Assembly: GCA_934476675.1 (NCBI GenBank)
Contig: CAKSOE010000035.1
Span: 1-32,475 of the forward strand
From: an uncultured Clostridia bacterium
GTDB taxonomy: Bacteria > Bacillota > Clostridia > UBA1381
DNA length: 32,475 bases
Reading direction: 5' to 3'
Shown: piece after piece, positions 16,911 to 24,900 of the stretch
How positions within the stretch are numbered: position 1 is the stretch's first letter
How the letters are laid out: every line of letters starts with the position of its first letter
Program-made: the position numbers and the translations under genes
Notes under the pieces: model-generated
Told to the model about the DNA's origin: nothing
The model's database searches: none
The model's input: the letters and a program-made list of their open reading frames with translations, nothing else

Positions 16911-18022
16911 CACTCTGACAGCTCCTCTCTGCACATCAAATCATATTCGGTGCACATAAGAACGAATGCACCCATTCCATGCAAATCGTTCTCGCAAACC
17001 GGTCTATCAATATAAAACTGATAATCACCCACACCTGTTCCGACGCAAATATCGGGAACAATAACTGTTTTATCATCATTTATAATCAATTTGTTTATCA
17101 CTCCGTTATAACCCTTAACGGCAGCGTCTTTGAATTTTTTCAATATATAGCCTTTTCTTACCGCTTTGGCAAAAGCATATACGAACAATGCCGAACAGGA
17201 GGTTTCAAACCAATTTTGGGGGTCATCGGTTTTGTCAACCAGCTGATACCATAAGCCCTCTTTTTTGTCTTGATATTTTTCGACAGCGGTTAAAAATTCC
17301 GTTAAATATTCAAGCATCTCCGCTCTGCCGTAAAAGTCCTCCGGCAAATAATCCAGCATATCCAATATCGCAACCGCATACCAGCCCATTGCTCTGCCCC
17401 AGAAGCATGGTGAGCATCCGCTTTTTTCATCTGCCCAGTCCTCCTCTTTTGAGCAGTCACACGCATGATAGAGCAAGCCGGTTTCATTATCCCGATTATG
17501 CTTTGTCATAAGCCTTGTCTGCGTCAGCATTACATCAAATCTCGATGAATCCGAATATTCCTTTCCATACATAGTCATGAACGGCCCTGCCATATAAAGA
17601 CCGTCCAGCCACATCTGATTCGGGTGACATTCCTTATGCCAGAAGCCACCCTCATCATTCACATACCAATGTTTCAAAATGTCGGCAATATTTTCTATGA
17701 CTATCTTATACCTCTTATCTCCCGTCTCATGATACAGCCTGAACAAGAGTATTCCCGGCTGCAAATCATCAAGTCTTGTTTTGTCATATTCATGTATTGA
17801 GCCATCCTCATAAACAATGCTGTCGACCCATGCTTTAATGTAGTCCGAGTATTTTTGTTCTCCCGTTGCAAGATATGTTCTCTCCATTCCCGACAAAAAT
17901 ACTCCCTGATGATAATGAAAAAGCTTTTCCGGCGGAAGTTCTTCCGCCTTGAATTTACTCATCATCGTATCACAAGCAAGCTTTGCGTATTCAATAGGTG
18001 CATAATTAATATTGCTTTTCAT
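16910..18022 (-). CDS. GH105 unsaturated rhamnogalacturonyl/galacturonyl hydrolase
   Basis: A 370-residue (alpha/alpha)6-barrel enzyme of the YteR/YesR type that removes unsaturated uronic acid from the ends of oligosaccharides made by polysaccharide lyases. Family motifs are in order: FHYHQGVFLSG, LDDLQPG (about residue 83), QMWLDGLYMAGPF (about 135-147, with the proposed general-acid aspartate), FWGRAMGWY (about 208), FETSCSALFVYAFAKA (about 270) and a C-terminal NDLHGMGAFVLM. The length is full and there is no signal peptide, so it is cytoplasmic. AAGGAG lies ten bases before the ATG. It is the first gene of the downstream operon and is coupled to the SLH gene after it. Its presence implies that a lyase makes its substrate. 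Confidence 0.93.
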   Translation of the reverse strand: MKSNINYAPIEYAKLACDTMMSKFKAEELPPEKLFHYHQGVFLSGMERTYLATGEQKYSDYIKAWVDSIVYEDGSIHEYDKTRLDDLQPGILLFRLYHETGDKRYKIVIENIADILKHWYVNDEGGFWHKECHPNQMWLDGLYMAGPFMTMYGKEYSDSSRFDVMLTQTRLMTKHNRDNETGLLYHACDCSKEEDWADEKSGCSPCFWGRAMGWYAVAILDMLDYLPEDFYGRAEMLEYLTEFLTAVEKYQDKKEGLWYQLVDKTDDPQNWFETSCSALFVYAFAKAVRKGYILKKFKDAAVKGYNGVINKLIINDDKTVIVPDICVGTGVGDYQFYIDRPVCENDLHGMGAFVLMCTEYDLMCREELSE

Positions 18023-18132
18023 TTCTTAACTTCTCCTTATTTTTATAATTTTTAGCCGATTGTAAAACTCTTAGAAGTCAGGTTTTAAGCGGCTTTTAAT
18101 TGTTAATATATGATGATTTTTCTCCGCTTTTG

Positions 18133-18141
18133 TGGTATAAT
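18133..18141 (+). promoter_or_regulatory. Extended -10 promoter of the mini-cassette
   Basis: TGGTATAAT gives an extended -10 with a perfect TATAAT at 18136-18141. No good -35 is present, which extended -10 promoters tolerate. The same bases are conserved in copy B (32430-32438). GGAG (18176-18179) then precedes the small ORF. Confidence 0.65.
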
Positions 18142-18187
18142 TAAGTTGTAAAATAAGTCATTTACGCACAGAAACGGAGAAAAAATC

Positions 18188-18340
18188 ATGCCTACACTTC
18201 GCACACAAAACACCACTACGATCAAAGCTGATGTCTATCCTGCCGCAATCACACAGCTGATCGGCGTTATATTAGCTAAATCAATCCATGAGTTAAAGCT
18301 TTTTAAGAGTGTTCGTAAGCTTGTCAAACAAGTAGCGTAA
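18188..18340 (+). CDS. 50-residue small protein in the repeated cassette
   Basis: This ORF is short but has its own promoter, an RBS (CGGAG eight bases before the ATG) and a terminator. The peptide starts MPTLRTQNTTTIKADVYPAA, continues with a short hydrophobic stretch (ITQLIGVILA) and ends in a Lys/Arg-rich amphipathic helix (LKLFKSVRKLVKQVA). It is not recognised. A cationic, partly hydrophobic peptide could be membrane-active, could bind nucleic acid, or could be the remaining start of a lost transposase. The sequence from the promoter to near the RBS recurs in copy B, but the coding part of that copy is beyond the window. Confidence 0.5.
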   Translation: MPTLRTQNTTTIKADVYPAAITQLIGVILAKSIHELKLFKSVRKLVKQVA

Positions 18341-18361
18341 TATTCTCATATTAAATTTTTC

Positions 18362-18388
18362 GGCGGGTCTTGTTACCGCCTTATTTTG
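18362..18388 (+). terminator. Terminator of the mini-cassette
   Basis: GGCGG (18362-18366) pairs with CCGCC (18376-18380) across a nine-base loop and is followed by TTATTTTG. It lies 21 bp after the small ORF stop, as expected for its intrinsic terminator. Confidence 0.7.
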
Positions 18389-18505
18389 CTGCCTGACTTT
18401 ATGTTTTTCTTTCCATAACTAACCTCTTTCTCTTAGAAGATTGTTTTGTTGCTTAATTTTTGTTAATTTTACAATCATCTATCTTTTAAATGATATTTTT
18501 TTAAT

Positions 18506-18547
18506 TCGTCAAGGGACACTTTGCGTATTCACACTGCCCCTTGACGA
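18506..18547. promoter_or_regulatory. Large inverted repeat upstream of the GH105 operon
   Basis: TCGTCAAGGG (18506-18515) and CCCTTGACGA (18538-18547) are perfectly complementary across 22 bases. It lies 27 bp beyond the esterase gene. No T run follows on the minus strand, so it is a weak terminator at best. TTGACG on the minus strand (18507-18512), 17 bases before TTAAAA, could be a weak promoter. Each arm contains TCAAGGG, a core that also occurs in the operators by the AraC gene. Confidence 0.5.
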
Positions 18548-18573
18548 GTCAATTTATTTTATCACAATTTTTC

Positions 18574-21500
18574 TTATTTTAATCTGTATGCAGAAAGCGG
18601 AAGCTTAAAGCTGTCAATGCAGTCAGAAATATAATTTGCAAATAATGCTGCACCCTGTGCACTTAAATGTGTCGCGTCTCCCGAATTATAAAGCTTTTCC
18701 GCATCAGACTGACTAAGCTTACCTATTTCCGTCTTAGCATATCCGTTAAGGTCAATCAAGAGACAATCTTTTGCAGCTGCAACATCCTTCATTGCCTGAA
18801 TATATCCGCCATGTGTCTCGGAGAGCTGTCCGTCATTACCATACACAAGTCTCGGAAGTGCAGTAATAAGAATCGGTGTTGCACCCTGCTCTCTTACCTC
18901 ATCAATATATCTTGCAAGATTTGCCTGATAGGTTCCTGCCGTGAACGGAGCAGTTGTATTTGTATCAAGCGGAGCATAGCCGCCTGGCGTATATGATTTT
19001 TCATCATTATGTGCAAATGAGATAATCGCATAGTCACCGGGCTTGATGTCATTCAAAGCAGAGTTAAGCATATAAGAATTTGCGAATGATTTTGTGCTTG
19101 TACCACACCATGCCAAATTATTAATTGTAACTGCCGAACCATAGTTGTCTTTAAGTGCTTTACCGATACCAACCTGACCTGTTGGAATAACCTCCGTCGG
19201 ATTTTCTGCATAAATCGAATCTGCCAATACATAAACGGATGCGGCGCCTGTATACTCTATTGTGCTTTGAAGCGGTTTAATCTCACTGAAATCAGACCAT
19301 ACAAAGAACTTTACACTCTTTTTTGCGCCGTCTGCATCAAGAGCAAGGTCAACATTGCACTCACCGTTTACTGCGTCGATTATCTTTACATTATCCAATG
19401 CTTCATCATCGTAAACAGCTGCAACAATTTTTGCATTCTGTTCGGTGTTCTTTATCACATTTATAGTTGAAAGCTTTCCGTTATTTACCGGTCCGTAAAC
19501 TGTGTTATTATTTGCATCAGTATATTTTACCGAATTGATTTCAACTGCCATTTTCGGCATAACCGTTACAGGAATAACCTTTGTCGCGTCGGTTTCTCCT
19601 TCTCTTGACAGCTTAACAGTAATATTAACCTGTATAGCCTTATCAGTCGGCTGAATTACCTTGCCGTCATTGGTAATAACACTTTCATTATCCGAGGTTA
19701 CCGTTGTTGTCGTTACACCGTCATCAAAGCTCGGCAATACGATTTCATTTGCGGAGATAACGGATGGAATAGAAACCCGTTCCAAATAGCTGTTTTTGTC
19801 TCCGATAACAGTTATGTAGAAGTCTTTCTTGCCTACAACCTCACCCGAATTTTGTGCCGTAAGCGTTGCTGTCAGCTTGATTTTCTGATTATTTTCAGGC
19901 GCTACCACTTTACCGTCATTTGAAACAATTATCTCATTTGATGACTTCCATTTGATGTTATATGTTCCATATGAGGTTTCAAGCGTTTTGGGTAAAGCTA
20001 TGTCGCTTGTCACTTTTTCCTGCGGCTGTGAGGATATTTTGTCCCATGTCAGTTCGGTAATAATTTTGCTCCGTTCATCGATAACGGTCATAAGCTCCTC
20101 ATATGCTTCATCTACAGCTGCCTGAGACGCGTTTTTGTCCGCATAAACCGTCTGCGCCTTTGTCATTGCATCGCAGGCTATTCCTTTTGTTTCGGCTGTT
20201 CGTATCTGCGTCAGAAGCGAATCCTTTAAAATCGGGGCATTTTCTTCTCCGTTATATTTAATTACCGAAACATTGTCAAAATAAACTTCGCCTACCGCTG
20301 ATGAGAATATGTATGCAAGTATGCTGTTGTAATACGGCAGCTTTGTCTGATTCGTGCTTACATATGTCATTTCGCTGTCCAGAACCGAAACGCCGTTTAT
20401 ATATATTTCCTTTTGCAGCTGTGCTGCGGCTGCTTTCGCGTCTGTAATCTGATTGACAACAGTTATTCTGTACCATTCATTGTCTTCAAACTCTTTAAGA
20501 ATTACCTCCCCTGTACTGCTTAATGCAACAATATTTCCGGAATCTCCGTCAAATTTCAGTGTTGTAATACCTACCGATTCACCCTTATACGTAGTATATA
20601 CCAAATCCGAAGTTAGAGGAATTGTTACCGTTGCTGCCGTGTCTTTTATTTTATCGACTTTGACGTCAAAACTCGTTCTGACATAGCAGCTTGCACCGTT
20701 TTCCCAAGCCTTTGTACCATTAAACAGGTTGATATTTTTTGCAAATACTCCGCTGCTGTAACGTGACTGCGGATTTGTTGTCAGCCTGACTGCTTTTTCT
20801 CCCATTCCGTAGCCCGAATTATCGACCGTTGTGCCGTCCTTAAAATAATTTACGCTTCTTTCAAAATCTTCATAGGCAAGTCTTTCATAATTATTTTTTG
20901 AATATAACGAGAGCTTTTCACGCAGCGCATTCTCCGCCTGCGGTATATCGCTTTCATTTTCGCAGGCTGCGGCAGCGGCATCTCTGAGCGCTGTTATTTC
21001 GCTTATATCCTCCGGCGAAACATCATAAAATGTTTTTTCACTAATCAGGCGATCGGCATTTCTGATTGCCGAAACGATTCCGCTCTTGTCAACCGGAGCG
21101 TTAACTGCGTTATTATATCTTGTAATTTTCAGATTATCCACAAAAAGATTTACACCTTTACCGTTTTTACCGTAAATATAAAATCTTATCGTATCATAAT
21201 TCTTGATTGTTTCCCAAGGTGTTTTATAGTATACGTCCTCAAGTACCGTTTCGCCGTTTATAGAAACTGAAACTATTCTGGAGGCTCTTTTCTTATTTTC
21301 GTTAGTTATCTGCTTTACAATTTTGATTCTGTACCATTTTCCGTCAACACATTCAGGAGACAGCGTCTTAAAAGCCGGAGAAAAATTTCCGCTTTCATCC
21401 TTATTGCAATACTCCGCCTTTATGCCCTTTACAGAGGTATCTCCGGTATATTGACCGTTATCATTAAAGTAAAGCTGCAAAAGTCCTCTGTTTTTTGAAA

Positions 21501-21909
21501 AATCCGCAGCGTCCTTTTTTCCCGTAAGCAATATCGAAAAAGTTCCGCCGACCGAAACCGCATTTTCGCTCAACAGATCAAACTCTGTTTCCACAAAACA
21601 ATTCTCATTGAGCTTTGCCACATCTGCATCCGAGTATACTGCCGTTCCTGCAAATTGCGCGCTGTTTACGATTGCTCCGCGCCCGTCGTCGTTTCCCATG
21701 AGTTTTACCGAATTACTGCCTATTCCGTATTCCTCTGTTCCGCCCATGACAATGCCGGAATCCGCAAATAACGCCGTGTCGCCGTTTTCATAATCTTCAT
21801 TTACCAGCGTTGTATACGCCGCCGCTGCCGGTACTGCGCAAACGGCAGACGCCGTAAGCGTAAGAGCTGCGGTTAAAGCAGTTAGTTTTTTTAATACATT
21901 TTTTAACAT
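18574..21909 (-). CDS. Secreted multidomain CE12-like rhamnogalacturonan acetylesterase
   Basis: An 1111-residue exported protein with a signal peptide (MLKNVLKKLTALTAALTLTA). Two LamG-like modules (about 35-262 and 343-553) are separated by helical linkers, followed by two Ig-like domains (about 618-705 and 708-790), the shared beta-sandwich (about 788-890) and a C-terminal SGNH esterase domain (891-1111). The esterase blocks are VLADSIYAE with the candidate serine (about 896), WCGTSTKSF, ISFAHND, and DATHLSAQGA with Asp and His (about 1077 and 1080). This best fits CE12, which deacetylates rhamnogalacturonan. The first block has ADS where GDS is usual. AAGGAGG precedes the ATG. The gene lies 26 bp after the beta-helix gene, and there is no SLH domain, so it is secreted or held by its binding modules. 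Confidence 0.82.
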   Translation of the reverse strand: MLKNVLKKLTALTAALTLTASAVCAVPAAAAYTTLVNEDYENGDTALFADSGIVMGGTEEYGIGSNSVKLMGNDDGRGAIVNSAQFAGTAVYSDADVAKLNENCFVETEFDLLSENAVSVGGTFSILLTGKKDAADFSKNRGLLQLYFNDNGQYTGDTSVKGIKAEYCNKDESGNFSPAFKTLSPECVDGKWYRIKIVKQITNENKKRASRIVSVSINGETVLEDVYYKTPWETIKNYDTIRFYIYGKNGKGVNLFVDNLKITRYNNAVNAPVDKSGIVSAIRNADRLISEKTFYDVSPEDISEITALRDAAAAACENESDIPQAENALREKLSLYSKNNYERLAYEDFERSVNYFKDGTTVDNSGYGMGEKAVRLTTNPQSRYSSGVFAKNINLFNGTKAWENGASCYVRTSFDVKVDKIKDTAATVTIPLTSDLVYTTYKGESVGITTLKFDGDSGNIVALSSTGEVILKEFEDNEWYRITVVNQITDAKAAAAQLQKEIYINGVSVLDSEMTYVSTNQTKLPYYNSILAYIFSSAVGEVYFDNVSVIKYNGEENAPILKDSLLTQIRTAETKGIACDAMTKAQTVYADKNASQAAVDEAYEELMTVIDERSKIITELTWDKISSQPQEKVTSDIALPKTLETSYGTYNIKWKSSNEIIVSNDGKVVAPENNQKIKLTATLTAQNSGEVVGKKDFYITVIGDKNSYLERVSIPSVISANEIVLPSFDDGVTTTTVTSDNESVITNDGKVIQPTDKAIQVNITVKLSREGETDATKVIPVTVMPKMAVEINSVKYTDANNNTVYGPVNNGKLSTINVIKNTEQNAKIVAAVYDDEALDNVKIIDAVNGECNVDLALDADGAKKSVKFFVWSDFSEIKPLQSTIEYTGAASVYVLADSIYAENPTEVIPTGQVGIGKALKDNYGSAVTINNLAWCGTSTKSFANSYMLNSALNDIKPGDYAIISFAHNDEKSYTPGGYAPLDTNTTAPFTAGTYQANLARYIDEVREQGATPILITALPRLVYGNDGQLSETHGGYIQAMKDVAAAKDCLLIDLNGYAKTEIGKLSQSDAEKLYNSGDATHLSAQGAALFANYISDCIDSFKLPLSAYRLK

Positions 21910-21935
21910 GATTTTTCCTCCTTGAATTTATTATG

Positions 21936-24900
21936 TTATTTTATACCTTTTAAGGTTATGGGGAGCTTATATCCGTCTTGATTTACAACAAAAATCATTC
22001 CGTTTGCATTTGTATCAGACTTTGCTGAAAGCTTGATACAAAGTCCGTTTTCCGTATTGTAACCGACTGCATCGATCCATTCCGGCAAAAGCTTATTATC
22101 CAGATATATCGGTTCATCGGACGTAATATTTACCGTTTCCTCTGCGCCCTGATGAACTTCGACATAATATCTGTCTGCTCGGGCTTTAATCGGACGATAC
22201 GGCAAAAATTCCATTTCTCCGCCGTATTCCAGTGCGCCCATATCGGGTGCGGAACCGACTGTCCTGTCAACGCTGAAATTATTAAGTAACTGTCCTTTAT
22301 CAATTCCCTTAAAATTATCTGCCGGATAAAAATCACCGAAATCGAAATTTCTGTACTGCGGAATTCCCGAAATTCCGTTCTTTTCATCACCGCTGCAAAC
22401 CTCGTAAAGCTTTGACAGCATATCGTAATCGTTGCTTCCCGAAATATTTGTGTTGTTTTTTAAAGCCATTCCGTTTATTCTTCTGACGGCAATTATATTG
22501 TTTCGGGTTACATAATTTGTATCGGACGACGTATTCACAATTCCGGGTTCAACGCTGTCGAACGTATTATTAAATACATACACCGTACCGCCCACGCCGT
22601 CGTATGACGCGCTGCTCTTAATCATTGAATTGACATCGCCGTTTAAGGTTCCCATATTGGTGATGAGATTTTCATATATATACAGCGGCCCGCTTTCAAC
22701 CGGAGCTGCACTGATACCGCACAGCCCGTTTTCTATACGGTTCTGATATATCCTTACGTTCATTCCGCTGCCGTCAACCTCCATGCCATCATCCTGGCAG
22801 AATGCAATTATGTTTCCGTATATGTCCGAATCATGCCCCAATCCGCCTTCACGGTATCCGTTAACCATGCTCTCGATGCCGTCATTCCACCTGTGAATGT
22901 CATTTGCAACAATGTTGTTATATCTTATTACAAGACCCTCATTAACTCTGCAAAACATTCCGCTTGCACCGGCAGGGTGCACCCATGACCAATCATCTGA
23001 ATTCCACGCATTTGTGAATGCGTCCGCATCATGAATTGTACAGTTTTCGACAGTCACTTTTGAAACATCGTAAAGCCTTATACCTGCGTCATAATTTACC
23101 GTTTCTCCGTCAGCGATGTAGTTTCCTATCGTCTTATCAAGAATACCGACTCTGCCCCAGCCGGAAATATCGCATTTTTTTATACGAATATTTTCCGAAC
23201 CGCCTGTAATGTTTATTCCGCATCGGTATCCGCCTTTTACGGTCAGATTTTCCAGAATGACATATTGGCTGTCGGATATAAACACAGCCTCAAACGTGTT
23301 TTTCTCCGCATCCAGAACCGCGCCATCGCCGTCAATTTTAATCCAGCCGTTCTCTGTTCCCTTAAATCCGTCTATAACAAGCGCACCGCTGCCGCTGTAT
23401 ATATCCGAAAGCTTAACGGTTTTCGCAACAGGTACATCGTCTGCCCATGTTTTGGCTGTTTTTACGACCTCCCTAAGGGCATTTCCGGCTGTATCCTTTA
23501 TTACTGCTTTGACCTCGTATTCCGTACCGGATTTTAATTTGACTATGCTTCCTCTGTATTGATGGACGGTATTATCGTAATACGGCTCATATGCTTCATT
23601 CCATGTGTTATCTCCCTTAACTCTGAAAAACACCTCACAGCTTGTAAGAGAATCCTGCTCATCAATATAATAGCCGATATTCTCAAATGTTGATTTAAGT
23701 ACAAGGTCTTGTCCTGTTGATATTGCGGAATCCTCCATAGAAGTGAATACGTCCGTTTTGGTTTTGAATGCTTCTTTTACAACAAACACATCACTATTGC
23801 CATTCTCCGTCACTTTTACCTTTATGTCATATTTGCGGCTCGGCGTCCACAGTCCTCCGATACTTCCCCTGAATGCACCGTTTTCATATCTCGGTTTATA
23901 CAGTTTTCGCCAGAATGTAATCATCGAGTTATCGGAATTGTTTTTATATCCCGATTTCCATTTCCCGTCCGAGGTCAGAAAATTCCCCAAAGACGGCATA
24001 TTACATTCACTGAACCGTACCCATACCTCAATGTCCGCATTGGGACTTATATTCGGAATGGCGTATTTTGCCCAGCCGTTTCCGCCCTCTGTAATTATAG
24101 ACGAACTATTTGCAATTCTGTAATTTTCTTCCGTATAATCATTTATAACGGTTATGGTTTTCACCGATTTGTTTACATTAACACTTCCGCCGAAAGCCTC
24201 CGCAGCGCTATATGCGGAAATCAGAGGATAAGTTCCCTGATACGGTGCGATAGTATTGCTTGTTTTTTGTATTTTCCCGTTTACGTTAATCTCCGAAGTT
24301 CCCGAAACAAAGCTAATATACCGCCCGTCCTCTCTTTCTGCCGAATATGTATCTCCATGCTGTTCAAGCGCCGCTCCGAACCAGTTCACGAGATTCGACG
24401 ACAGCATCATCAGCTCACCGTTGTTATAGAGTATCGGCTCCGCATCGCTTCTGACCTTTGTATTGTTCAGATACACCGTCCAGCTGTCTGACGATTCAAC
24501 CGGCATATCGGTTGAATAAACATTCATATACGGAAGCATATCATCATTCCAAACATAAATTTTCGCCTCCGACATTTCATCGGAAATGTTTATCGGAAAC
24601 GGCTTTGTAACAGTATCGCTGCCCTCGCCCAATGAAAGCCTTTCACTTTTTATCAGCTTCAGTTCTTTTGAAGCATCATACATAGCAACCGCTATATTAA
24701 CGCTTAATGCTTTCTTTGTATTTTTAACAACCGATACCGTTTCAAATTCCGATGCGTCTTTAAAGTCGGTTTCATATTCTCCGTTTTTGTTTCTGAGTCC
24801 CTGATAATTTAACTCAAAATAATCTTCGTTATCAAGAATCATTTCGATACAATTGCCTATAACCTCCGGTTCTTCATTGTACAGCATTGCTCTTTCATAA

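Larger units (their letters stand above)
18054..18388 (+). repeat. Repeated mini-cassette, copy A (hairpin, promoter, 50-codon ORF, terminator)
   Basis: Bases 18054-18178 recur at 32351-32475 with four differences, in the same orientation. The unit begins with an imperfect hairpin (AGCCG 18054-18058 with CGGCT 18090-18094; AAAAC 18064-18068 with GTTTT 18082-18086). It continues with an extended -10 promoter, a small ORF and a GC hairpin terminator. It looks like a self-contained transcription unit that moves or is copied. Hairpins at both ends recall small elements mobilised by single-strand transposases, but no transposase or target duplication is visible. It fills most of the gene-free gap 18023-18573. 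Confidence 0.7.

Noticed and set aside
18506..18547. Strong terminator for the esterase operon
   Set aside because: The stem is good, but on the minus strand it is followed by A-rich rather than T-rich sequence.
23209..23562. 117-codon plus-strand frame opposite the beta-helix domain
   Set aside because: Antisense shadow with no promoter or RBS; the conserved paralogous protein lies on the other strand.
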